A stretch of 10,650 nt of DNA, taken from Clostridia bacterium. Lineage in GTDB: Bacteria > Bacillota > Clostridia > Christensenellales > CAG-138. The stretch covers positions 1 through 10,650 of the forward strand of contig JAFSFN010000065.1 of NCBI GenBank assembly GCA_017435185.1, written 5' to 3'. The notes under the pieces were generated by a model, which did not search any database, had not been told where the DNA came from, and saw nothing but the letters and a program-made list of their open reading frames with translations. Shown piece after piece: positions 1-5,928 of this stretch (position 1 is the first letter of the stretch; each line of letters starts with the position of its first letter). Made by a program: the position numbers and the translations under genes.

Positions 1-112
1 CATCTTTTTTTGCAACAGCACATACAACTGCACTAAGATATTTGGGATCCTTCTTAAAAAATTCATTTTTCTTTGGTATATTTCTTTCAATAAAGTCTGA
101 TAATCTATCCAT
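1..112 (-). CDS. 5' end of an unrecognised leftward gene (partial)
   Basis: An open frame begins with ATG at 112-110 and runs off the left edge of the window, giving 37 residues that start MDRLSDFIERNIPKKNEFF. A GGAGG ribosome binding site at 126-122 sits 9 nt upstream of this ATG. An in-frame ATG at 121-119 directly abuts the GGAGG and is therefore a poorer start. The visible part is Lys/Phe-rich and has no signal peptide or motif I recognise. It diverges from the XRE regulator at 265, and the two share a palindrome-rich control region, so regulation by that regulator is plausible. Function unknown. Confidence 0.6.
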   Translation of the reverse strand, partial: MDRLSDFIERNIPKKNEFFKKDPKYLSAVVCAVAKKD

Positions 113-148
113 TATATTCATCCTCCGTATTTAGACATACTATACTAA

Positions 149-176
149 TTATTATAGTCATATATAACTATAATAA
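149..176. promoter_or_regulatory. Palindrome in divergent control region (candidate operator)
   Basis: Perfect 10-bp inverted repeat: TTATTATAGT at 149-158 and ACTATAATAA at 167-176, with an 8-bp spacer. The right arm contains a perfect rightward TATAAT (169-174), and the left arm holds a leftward TATAAT (156-151). Either could be a -10 element, but I found no convincing -35 partner. A protein bound here would block transcription in either direction. The role is inferred. Confidence 0.5.
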
Positions 177-188
177 CACAAAAACACA

Positions 189-210
189 AATTAGTGAACT
201 ATCACTAATT
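189..210. promoter_or_regulatory. Palindromic candidate operator for the small XRE regulator
   Basis: Perfect 9-bp inverted repeat AATTAGTGA (189-197) / TCACTAATT (202-210) around a 4-bp spacer. It overlaps a possible rightward -10 (TATAAG, 210-215). The size and dyad form fit an operator for a dimeric XRE/Cro-type repressor. The adjacent gene encodes such a protein, so autoregulation is the simplest reading. Confidence 0.55.
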
Positions 211-218
211 ATAAGATT

Positions 219-255
219 CCAAGTATTTTATCATAATAATGATAAAGCTACTTGG
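219..255 (+). promoter_or_regulatory. Leader hairpin overlapping the ribosome binding site of the XRE gene
   Basis: Arms CCAAGTA (219-225) / TACTTGG (249-255) and TTTATCAT (227-234) / ATGATAAA (239-246) pair around an AATA loop. This gives about 15 bp with a small internal bulge. The ribosome binding site GGAGG (254-258) has its first two bases inside the stem, so folding of the mRNA would partly hide it. It could act as RNA, as a DNA operator, or both. Confidence 0.5.
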
Positions 256-264
256 AGGCGACAA

Positions 265-507
265 ATGAATACACACGAAGCGATTGTCGCTCGAATATTA
301 CAGCTTTGCAAAGAGCGAAAAATTACACCGAATGGACTAAGCAACATAGCTGCCGTTCCGCAAGCTACCATTAAAAGCATTTTGAACGGCGAAAGTCAAA
401 ACCCGGGTGCTGTAACCATAAAAAAGTTATGTGACGGATTTGAAATAACATTGGGGGAGTTCTTCTCAACTCCCGAATTCGATACTTTGGAACAGGAAAT
501 CAAATAA
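265..507 (+). CDS. Small XRE-family helix-turn-helix regulator
   Basis: This 80-residue protein is essentially one Cro/CI-type DNA-binding domain. The helix-turn-helix lies at about residues 22-43 (PNGLSNIAAVPQATIKSIL), followed by the conserved-looking GAVTIKKLCDGFEITLGEFF segment (48-67). The latter is typical of short single-domain XRE proteins in Clostridia. ATG at 265 is supported by GGAGG at 254-258 with a 6-nt spacer. There is no sensor or peptidase domain, so it probably acts as a dimeric repressor on the palindromes just upstream. Those palindromes lie between it and the divergent gene at 1-112. A strong intrinsic terminator follows directly, so it is monocistronic. The family assignment is firm; its target genes are inferred from position only. 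Confidence 0.88.
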   Translation: MNTHEAIVARILQLCKERKITPNGLSNIAAVPQATIKSILNGESQNPGAVTIKKLCDGFEITLGEFFSTPEFDTLEQEIK

Positions 508-514
508 CAATTAT

Positions 515-542
515 AAAAAACAAGCACAAGTGCTTGTTTTTT
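515..542 (+). terminator. Intrinsic terminator of the XRE gene
   Basis: Arms CAAGCA (521-526) and TGCTTG (531-536) enclose a 4-nt loop. They are flanked by an A-run (515-520) and followed by six T (537-542). It starts 8 nt after the stop codon. The A-run upstream means it could also end the leftward repressor transcript arriving from 616. Confidence 0.85.
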
Positions 543-615
543 GTATGTTCAAATATTGTGATAGCCTTTTTTAATAATATAGGCGGGACAAAGCAGCCCC
601 AAGAGAAACTCTCCG

Positions 616-1269
616 CTACACAAGAACGCTAGTGAATCCGACCGCAAGACCTATTATTTTTGCAGGAACATCGCCATTGAGTATGATGGCATCATAGTCG
701 GGATTTTCGGGAACAAGCATGACTATGTCGCCCACTTTTCTTACTCTTTTAAGAGTAGCCTCATCGTCATTGACAAGTACAGCAGCAATTTGACCGTTGT
801 TAACATCGGGCTGCATTTTGATATAGACTATATCGCCATCATTTATTCGTGCACCTATCATGCTGTCACCCTTTGCCTTGAGAGCAAAATCGCACTTTAT
901 ATATTCAGGTACAGCAACCTCGCCTTCGAAATTTTCTTCGGCAAGTATGGGCAGTCCGCATGCAATCGAGCCAATGAGAGGCTTTTTGACCATGCGCGGC
1001 GCTTTGATTGCATTTGCAGGAAGCTCGGAAGCAACCTCAGACTTTGCTTTGCCTGCCATTTTGATCAGCATATCTGCAGGAAGGTTCATGGCCAAAGCAA
1101 TGGATTCATATGTTTCAAGTGACGGCGCAATCGGCTTGCCCGTCTTTGGATTTTTTCCGCTTTCAAGCATTGAAATATATCCCTTGGACAGACCGCTTCG
1201 TTTTGCAAACTCATCCATGCTGACCGAATTGAGCTTTCTGTATTTTTTTATGATATTTCCGATTTCCAT
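616..1269 (-). CDS. LexA/CI-type self-cleaving repressor (XRE HTH + S24 peptidase)
   Basis: This 217-residue repressor has two parts. An N-terminal XRE helix-turn-helix occupies about residues 17-38 (MDEFAKRSGLSKGYISMLES). A C-terminal S24/LexA-type autoprotease domain starts near residue 97. The cleavage region reads GSIACGLPILAEENFEGEV, predicting a Cys104-Gly105 scissile bond, as in UmuD rather than the Ala-Gly of LexA. The catalytic pair is Ser136 (in GDSMIGARINDGD) and Lys174 (in EATLKRV). By family knowledge, RecA filaments formed after DNA damage would stimulate self-cleavage and lift repression. The DNA-binding half is phage CI-like, not the winged helix of LexA, so it should bind a non-LexA operator. 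The TGTTTAA sites upstream are the obvious candidates. It diverges from the gene at 1395. No ribosome binding site precedes the ATG, and its promoter predicts a leaderless mRNA. It could be a prophage repressor, but no phage genes adjoin it. Confidence 0.92.
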   Translation of the reverse strand: MEIGNIIKKYRKLNSVSMDEFAKRSGLSKGYISMLESGKNPKTGKPIAPSLETYESIALAMNLPADMLIKMAGKAKSEVASELPANAIKAPRMVKKPLIGSIACGLPILAEENFEGEVAVPEYIKCDFALKAKGDSMIGARINDGDIVYIKMQPDVNNGQIAAVLVNDDEATLKRVRKVGDIVMLVPENPDYDAIILNGDVPAKIIGLAVGFTSVLV

Positions 1270-1277
1270 ACACGCTT

Positions 1278-1306
1278 AGTATATTAAACATTGCAATTTC
1301 TGTCAA
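1278..1306 (-). promoter_or_regulatory. Promoter of the S24 repressor
   Basis: On the minus strand, TTGACA (1306-1301) and TATACT (1283-1278) are separated by exactly 17 bp. Transcription should begin near 1271, only about 2 nt before the ATG at 1269. The half-site ATTAAACA (1283-1290) lies against the -10, which fits autorepression. Confidence 0.8.
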
Positions 1307-1352
1307 CAAAAGTGTTTAATGCGCTTGACATTGTTTGTTTAATCGGTTAAAC
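1283..1352. promoter_or_regulatory. TGTTTAA operator array between the repressor and the divergent gene
   Basis: Half-sites found here are ATTAAACA (1283-1290), TGTTTAAT (1313-1320), TGTTTAAT (1336-1343) and GTTAAAC (1346-1352). The last two make the dyad GTTTAA-TCGG-TTAAAC at 1337-1352. A further TGTTTA lies at 1375-1380 in the leader of the rightward gene. The sites touch the -10 regions of both promoters. A CI-like repressor binding here would silence both genes until cleaved. Binding is inferred from position and repetition. Confidence 0.6.
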
Positions 1353-1353
1353 T
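1325..1353 (+). promoter_or_regulatory. Promoter of the divergent 91-aa gene
   Basis: TTGACA (1325-1330) is followed after 17 bp by TAAACT (1348-1353), which is a weaker -10. The dyad at 1337-1352 covers the spacer and most of the -10, so occupancy would shut the promoter. Confidence 0.65.
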
Positions 1354-1394
1354 GTTTGTCAAAAGAATTGTATTTGTTTAGAGGAGATGAAGTT

Positions 1395-1670
1395 ATGAGC
1401 AGTATTTTGAGCGACTTGTATCATGGGCGCATCTATCCGCTTGAACAGCATGCCACCCGCAGTACAGAACTTAAAGAAATAAACAGAAAAATCGAGTTTG
1501 AAAAGCAGTATTTCACTAAAGACTTATCTTCTGATGATTACCGCCGTTTTGAAGCGTTTGAAAACCTCTATATGCAGTCTGCAGGCATTGAAAATGTAAA
1601 TGCGTTTTCCTGCGGCTTCAAACTCGCCGTAAAGATGATGACTGCCGTTTTTTCAGACATTCAGTTATAG
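1395..1670 (+). CDS. Small protein divergent from the repressor (resembles the DUF6809 group)
   Basis: This 91-residue protein starts MSSILSDLYHGRIYP. I chose ATG 1395 because GAGGAG (1381-1386) precedes it by 8 nt. The in-frame ATG at 1335 lies inside the promoter. The pattern of an N-terminal ILxDLYxGxIxP, a charged helical middle (about 25-60) and a C-terminal GFKLAVKMM resembles a family of short clostridial proteins that I recall as DUF6809, whose function is unknown. There is no signal peptide, membrane segment or catalytic motif. Its promoter is overlapped by the TGTTTAA sites next to the S24 repressor, so it is probably a direct target. It may be switched on by DNA damage, in the same position that yneA holds beside lexA in Bacillus. 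It shows no similarity to YneA itself (no membrane anchor or LysM). Confidence 0.75.
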   Translation: MSSILSDLYHGRIYPLEQHATRSTELKEINRKIEFEKQYFTKDLSSDDYRRFEAFENLYMQSAGIENVNAFSCGFKLAVKMMTAVFSDIQL

Positions 1671-1690
1671 TTTTCCATTCGTAATAATTC

Positions 1691-1718
1691 AGGCTCCGAA
1701 TAAAACTCGGTGCCTTTT
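1691..1718 (+). terminator. Probable weak terminator after the 91-aa gene
   Basis: Imperfect hairpin AGGC-t-CCGA (1691-1699) with TCGG-t-GCCT (1707-1715), followed only by TTT. It lies 20 nt after the stop codon, in the right place to end this short transcript, but the T tract is short. Confidence 0.45.
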
Positions 1719-1780
1719 ATGTTATTAATAAAAAATCGTAAAAGTCAGCATTTTCTTTTGATAACACTTGATTTTGCCAC

Positions 1781-1837
1781 TTGTAAATATTCTGTGAACA
1801 GCGTAGAATTAAAGAGTATATATACTTCGATGGAGGG
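1781..1837 (+). promoter_or_regulatory. Promoter and ribosome binding site of the deoC-ABC operon
   Basis: TTGTAA (1781-1786), a 17-bp spacer and TAGAAT (1804-1809) form a fair promoter starting RNA near 1816. The perfect 12-bp palindrome AGTATATATACT (1815-1826) sits at the predicted start and could be an operator or a 5' mRNA fold. The ribosome binding site GGAGGG is at 1832-1837. Confidence 0.55.
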
Positions 1838-1840
1838 CTT

Positions 1841-2482
1841 ATGCTTAACTCATATATAGACCATACGCTCTTAAAGAGTGATGCCACAACAGAACAGATA
1901 ATTCAGCTTTGTCAAGAAGCAAGAGACTATTCTTTTGCTTCGGTATGCGTTAACTCCTGCCATGTAGAACTTGCGGCAAAAGAACTTGCAGGAAGCTCGG
2001 TAAAAATCTGTACCGTTGTAGGTTTTCCTCTGGGTGCATCGCTTTCCTCTGTAAAAGCATTTGAAGCGGCACAGTCAGCAGCTTTGGGAGCTGATGAGAT
2101 AGACATGGTCATAAACATAGGTGCACTCAAAGACGGCAACCTTATCGCCGTTGAAGAAGATATACGCACAGTAAAATCCGCATGCGGCAATGCACATTTG
2201 AAAGTAATAATCGAAACCTGTTTGCTCACCTATGAAGAAAAAAAGGCCGCCTGCATATGTGCGAAGAATGCAGGAGCTGATTTTGTCAAGACAAGCACCG
2301 GCTTTTCAAAATCAGGCGCAACTGTCGAAGATGTTGCACTGATGCGTCAAACTGTAGGTGCTGATATGGGTGTCAAGGCGGCAGGAGGAATACGCACCAA
2401 AGCGGATGCGCTGGCCATGATAAATGCCGGTGCAACACGCCTGGGCGCAAGTGCAGGAATCAAAATAGTTTCCGAGGATTAA
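1841..2482 (+). CDS. deoC: Deoxyribose-phosphate aldolase
   Basis: DeoC cleaves 2-deoxy-D-ribose 5-phosphate to glyceraldehyde 3-phosphate and acetaldehyde, the last step of deoxynucleoside catabolism in the cytosol. The 213 residues form one TIM barrel of normal length for the family. Landmarks are IDHTLLK (6-12), CTVVGFPLG (57-65), ADEIDMVIN (84-92), FVKTSTGF (148-155) with the Schiff-base Lys150, and GVKAAGGIRT (177-186) with the supporting Lys179. The proton-relay Asp88 is present. Translation starts at ATG 1841 after GGAGGG. The stop is 2 nt from the next start, and that gene's GAGGA lies inside deoC, so the two are co-translated. The usual deo partners (phosphopentomutase, nucleoside phosphorylases) are absent here; an ABC system follows instead. 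Confidence 0.95.
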   Translation: MLNSYIDHTLLKSDATTEQIIQLCQEARDYSFASVCVNSCHVELAAKELAGSSVKICTVVGFPLGASLSSVKAFEAAQSAALGADEIDMVINIGALKDGNLIAVEEDIRTVKSACGNAHLKVIIETCLLTYEEKKAACICAKNAGADFVKTSTGFSKSGATVEDVALMRQTVGADMGVKAAGGIRTKADALAMINAGATRLGASAGIKIVSED

Positions 2483-2484
2483 GC

Positions 2485-3168
2485 ATGGAAAAAGCCGAAC
2501 GACCGCTCATTGAATTTCGCAATGTAAAAAAGACCTACAAAGTCGGAGATACACTCGTTCATGCTCTCAACGGCATCGACCTTAAACTCATGCCCGGCGA
2601 GATATGCTGTATAGTTGGCACGAGCGGCTCGGGCAAATCAACATTACTCAATGTTTCTGCAGGACTTGAGCGTGTAAGCTCGGGTGAAATAATAGTCTCG
2701 GGCAGACATATTGAAAAACTCAGTGAGAGCAATCTGATACTGTTTCGCCAAAAATATGTGGGGTTTATTTTCCAGTCATTTAACCTCATGCCATATTACA
2801 CTGCAGTTGAGAATGTGGCATTTCCCCTTGCTTTCAGGGGCATCAATAAACAAAAGCGTGAAAAGAAAGCAAAAGAATTGCTTTGCGAAGTTGGACTTGA
2901 AACACATTTGAACCACAAGCCCACACAATTAAGCGGTGGTCAGCAGCAACGAGTGGGCATTGCAAGGGCTCTTGTAACGAATCCCAACATAATATTTGCG
3001 GACGAGCCCACAGGCAACCTTGATTCGGTAACATCACGAGAAGTCATGGAACTTATTTGCGGCATAGTCCGCAAGCAGGGCAAAACGCTTATAATGGTAA
3101 CGCATGACAAGCAGATGGCAGAATACGGCGACAAGGTCATAACGCTTATTGACGGTAAAATAGTTTAA
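2485..3168 (+). CDS. ABC transporter ATPase, MacB/LolD type
   Basis: This 227-residue ATPase powers the permease encoded at 4538. All motifs are intact: Walker A GTSGSGKST (45-53), Q-loop Gln97 in FQSFNLMP, signature LSGGQQQR (149-156), Walker B NIIFADE (168-174), D-loop GNLD (177-180) and switch His207 in VTHD. The sequence around the signature and the length fit the MacB/LolD/FtsE branch. These machines do not move small solutes through the membrane. They drive shape changes in FtsX-like permeases to export peptides, drugs or lipids, or to signal. ATG 2485 follows deoC by 2 nt, with GAGGA at 2474-2478. The next gene starts 28 nt downstream. Which substrate is moved cannot be read from the ATPase. 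Confidence 0.95.
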   Translation: MEKAERPLIEFRNVKKTYKVGDTLVHALNGIDLKLMPGEICCIVGTSGSGKSTLLNVSAGLERVSSGEIIVSGRHIEKLSESNLILFRQKYVGFIFQSFNLMPYYTAVENVAFPLAFRGINKQKREKKAKELLCEVGLETHLNHKPTQLSGGQQQRVGIARALVTNPNIIFADEPTGNLDSVTSREVMELICGIVRKQGKTLIMVTHDKQMAEYGDKVITLIDGKIV

Positions 3169-3196
3169 CTGCTTTGACAGTTTAGGAGATGATAGT

Positions 3197-4534
3197 ATGA
3201 AAAAGGTTTTTTCATTGATATTTTCAGTAATATTAATATTCACTGTTTTTTCACCCGCTCTTGCCGAGAATCAAAGCGGCACGCTTTATATCACGGCATA
3301 TGACGCTTCGGGCGCTTCCGTACCCGTTCCTTCAGGCAACAGCGGCGAGCGTGTCAAAGTCCGCATACCACTTATATGCGATGGCGGCAAGGTTCACTCG
3401 GTAAGCATATCTCCCATTGTTTCCACCTCTGTGGAAGAATTTCCGTTCGAGGTAGAAAAACTCGACTACACACTGTATCGTGAAGGAGAAGTTGCGCCTC
3501 GTGAAATAATCGAGTTTGAGTATGATTTTGCTTTGCGCTCCACTGTTTTAAGCGGTCTTTACGAAGTAAAGTTTACGGTGGAATACTTCGATGAAAGCAA
3601 CACCAAGAAAAACAGCATTGTTTCCGTATATGTGAAAGTCGAGAAGGGCTATGTCGCCCCCACTCCTGACCTGACCGAGACCGTATCAATGCCTGTTCTT
3701 ATGCTTGAAAGCTATTCGCTCAGTGCAGATAAAATATATGCAGGTGAATCATTTCAGGCAACTGTCATTCTCAAGAACACTTCAAGAGAAGAAAGCATTA
3801 AAAACGTGCGTGTCAGACTTGTTGATGCTTCAAACACGATAATCCCCGGAGCCAACAGTTCATCCTCCGTCTATATCGGCAATATAGGCAGGAGCGATTC
3901 CGAAAAGATAACCTTCACACTTGAAACATCACCTGATGCACCCGAATCAAAATATGTTCTTGAGCTCGCAATGAGTTATGAAGGCGCATCGAGCAATCAG
4001 ACATTCTCTCCCGCAAGCGAAGCGATAACAGTGCCTGTTTTACAGCGCCAGCGTGTTCAGATAGACGAACCCATAATTTATGACGAAGCTATCGCAGGCA
4101 CAGTAACAGGTGTTGCCGTCGCCATTTATAACATGGGTAAAACACCTCTTTATAACTGCATGATAACAGTTGAAGGCGATGGCCTGAGCCTTGTTGAAAA
4201 CTATTTTGGCGGCAATCTCTCATCAGGCGGCACACTTCGTCCCGACCTTGAGATACTCACAAGCACAGCAGGCTATATACAAGGAAATATAGTAGTAACA
4301 TATGAAGATGCATACGGCACTCAGACACAGCAGAAAGTGCCTTTGAATATGCGTGTTCAGGAAAAAGAAGAGCCGATAGCACCTATAACAACCATGGGTA
4401 TCGACTCGACTGAGCCATCCGGCGATGGGCTGTCTGCATGGGCATGGATACTCATCTGTGTCGCTGTTGCAGGCATTGTTGTAGCAGCTGTCATGTTTAT
4501 AAGAAAACGACGTCATAACAGCGAGGAATTTTAA
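3197..4534 (+). CDS. Secreted membrane-anchored beta-rich protein of the ABC system (COG1361/CARDB-like)
   Basis: This 445-residue exported protein has a signal peptide (1-23: MKK, hydrophobic core, cleavage after ALA). A long beta-rich exposed region follows, then one membrane helix (about 413-435) and the basic tail RKRRH. It should therefore be fixed to the outer face of the membrane by its C-terminus. Residues about 170-265 (ADKIYAGESFQATVILKNTS, then VRVRLVDASN) look like the immunoglobulin-like CARDB/COG1361 'S-layer' fold. A second copy of the fold probably spans 280-385. ATG 3197 follows GGAG at 3185-3188. The gene is wedged between ATPase and permease, 3 nt from the latter. In Gram-negative MacB systems the extracytoplasmic partner is MacA; this gene takes that slot but is unrelated in sequence. 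I infer it is a substrate-binding or scaffold subunit. Confidence 0.8.
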   Translation: MKKVFSLIFSVILIFTVFSPALAENQSGTLYITAYDASGASVPVPSGNSGERVKVRIPLICDGGKVHSVSISPIVSTSVEEFPFEVEKLDYTLYREGEVAPREIIEFEYDFALRSTVLSGLYEVKFTVEYFDESNTKKNSIVSVYVKVEKGYVAPTPDLTETVSMPVLMLESYSLSADKIYAGESFQATVILKNTSREESIKNVRVRLVDASNTIIPGANSSSSVYIGNIGRSDSEKITFTLETSPDAPESKYVLELAMSYEGASSNQTFSPASEAITVPVLQRQRVQIDEPIIYDEAIAGTVTGVAVAIYNMGKTPLYNCMITVEGDGLSLVENYFGGNLSSGGTLRPDLEILTSTAGYIQGNIVVTYEDAYGTQTQQKVPLNMRVQEKEEPIAPITTMGIDSTEPSGDGLSAWAWILICVAVAGIVVAAVMFIRKRRHNSEEF

Positions 4535-4537
4535 TAA

Positions 4538-5812
4538 ATGCGGTTTTCGGATTTATTGAGCATAGCATTTTTGAATCTGTGGCGCAGAAAGCTCAGAACA
4601 TTTCTGACAATACTCGGCATGGTGATAGGTGTTGCCGCAATAGTGGTCATGATATCATTGGGGCTTGGTATTCAGGAATCAGTTCTCAACAGTTTTGCGG
4701 GCGCAGGCAGCCTCACAACAATAGAGGTGAGCAGCTATAACTGGAACAACGCAACCGGTGGAAATGTACAAGAAACACGACTTGATGATGCTGCTATAGA
4801 AACAATCGCCTCGATCACAGGCGTTAAAGCAGTCATGCCCATGCAGGAAGTATATGGCTTTTTAACAAGCGGCAAGTACGCCGCCGACATCACTCTTTTG
4901 GGTGTTGATATGTCAAATGTTGAAGAATTTGGCTTTATTCTCAGCGAGGGCGAATTTCCCGAAGAATACAGCGGCGGCTCAAAATATCAAATAGTATTCG
5001 GGAATATGACCCTTGCTTCTTTTATAAACACAGATACCTGGGCATCTGCCGTAGACAAAATAACGCTTGATTCACGCTTCAAACTGACATTTGACGCTTC
5101 AGTAGTATATGACGATTACGGTTCTTCAGGTGCTACCACCACAGAAGGCAAATCCTACAATATTGAGCCCGTAGGTGTAATGAGCGAAAACAACAATGAG
5201 TTTGCATGGTATTGTCTGGTAGACATAAATGCACTCGATAAACTTGCCAAACAGAACAAAGAATATCTTTCTTATGATGAGGGCAATTATTCGCAGGCAT
5301 ATGTCAAGTGCGAAACAATAGACGATGTTGAAAAAGTCAAGTCCGTAATATCCGAAATGGGCTACGGCACATATTCGCTTCAGGATGCCGTTGCAATGGC
5401 GCAGCAGCAAACGGATCAGATACGCTATCTCCTTGCCGCCATAGGTTCTGTATCGTTACTCATTGCCGCAATAGGCATTATGAATACCATGATGATGAGC
5501 ATATATGAACGTACAAAAGAGATTGGCATAATTAAAGTCCTTGGCTGCAAAATGTCTAACATAGTACAGATGTTCCTTGCCGAAGCTGCCTATATCGGTC
5601 TTTTTGGCGGCATGCTCGGTCTTGCAGCAAGCTATGGGCTTTCAGCCCTTCTTAACAGCATAACCGCGGTATCGGGCTTTGTGGGCATAATTCCGCCCTA
5701 TCTTGCCATTGGTGCCGTCGTGTTCTCAATAGCTGTCGCATTGTTGTCGGGCATTTATCCTGCACTCCGCGCAATGCGTCTCTCACCTCTCACGGCAATC
5801 AGAAACGAATAG
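4538..5812 (+). CDS. FtsX-like/MacB-type ABC transporter permease
   Basis: This 424-residue membrane subunit has the standard MacB layout. A first membrane helix (about 20-42, in RRKLRTFLTILGMVIGVAAI) is followed by a large extracellular MacB-core domain (about 45-295). The C-terminal FtsX domain has three helices (about 297-318, 343-370, 386-404). The segment ERTKEIGIIKVLGCK (about 323-337) is the cytoplasmic coupling loop that touches the ATPase. The ending YPALRAMRLSPLTAIR is also typical. It would work as a homodimer with the ATPase encoded at 2485 and probably the anchored protein encoded at 3197. ATG 4538 lies 3 nt after the preceding stop, with GAGGAA at 4523-4528. Substrate unknown; antimicrobial-peptide or cell-envelope export is common for this family. 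Confidence 0.93.
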   Translation: MRFSDLLSIAFLNLWRRKLRTFLTILGMVIGVAAIVVMISLGLGIQESVLNSFAGAGSLTTIEVSSYNWNNATGGNVQETRLDDAAIETIASITGVKAVMPMQEVYGFLTSGKYAADITLLGVDMSNVEEFGFILSEGEFPEEYSGGSKYQIVFGNMTLASFINTDTWASAVDKITLDSRFKLTFDASVVYDDYGSSGATTTEGKSYNIEPVGVMSENNNEFAWYCLVDINALDKLAKQNKEYLSYDEGNYSQAYVKCETIDDVEKVKSVISEMGYGTYSLQDAVAMAQQQTDQIRYLLAAIGSVSLLIAAIGIMNTMMMSIYERTKEIGIIKVLGCKMSNIVQMFLAEAAYIGLFGGMLGLAASYGLSALLNSITAVSGFVGIIPPYLAIGAVVFSIAVALLSGIYPALRAMRLSPLTAIRNE

Positions 5813-5819
5813 ATTTTAT

Positions 5820-5862
5820 TGGGGGCCCTGCCCCATATGTCCGGTCGCTTTTGTAAAAGCGA
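5820..5862 (+). repeat. Two small hairpins after the ABC operon
   Basis: TGGGG/CCCCA (5820-5824, 5831-5835) and the perfect 8-bp TCGCTTTT/AAAAGCGA (5845-5852, 5855-5862) follow the permease stop by a few bases. Neither is followed by a T tract, so they may slow RNA decay or be a dispersed intergenic repeat rather than terminators. Confidence 0.4.
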
Positions 5863-5885
5863 TAGAGAACACATAAGAGTATACA

Positions 5886-5915
5886 AAAAAGCGGACAATT
5901 ACTTGTCCGCTTTTT
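5886..5915. terminator. Bidirectional terminator between the ABC operon and the NahK-like kinase gene
   Basis: Perfect 13-bp arms (5886-5898 and 5903-5915) pair around a TTAC loop. The GC-rich core is GCGGACAA/TTGTCCGC, with A5 on one side and T5 on the other. It serves the rightward operon ending at 5812 and the leftward gene ending at 5929. Confidence 0.9.
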
Positions 5916-5928
5916 GATAATTCGGTAT

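Noticed and set aside
543..615. Dedicated terminator for the leftward repressor gene
   Set aside because: Only weak, partial stems are visible here; the hairpin at 515-542 could serve instead.
616..1269. Calling the repressor lexA itself
   Set aside because: The N-terminus is an XRE/CI-type domain, not the LexA winged helix, and the upstream sites do not match Firmicute LexA boxes.
790..1279. Two plus-strand open frames of 110 and 139 codons
   Set aside because: Both lie antisense to the S24 repressor, which has clear domain motifs; they have no ribosome binding site and no recognisable protein content.
1335..1394. Upstream ATG at 1335 for the 91-aa gene
   Set aside because: It lies within the promoter spacer and operator dyad and has no ribosome binding site; ATG 1395 has GAGGAG at proper spacing.
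5820..5835. GGGG/CCCC hairpin as terminator of the ABC operon
   Set aside because: It has a short stem and no T tract; the perfect stem at 5886-5915 is the far better terminator.
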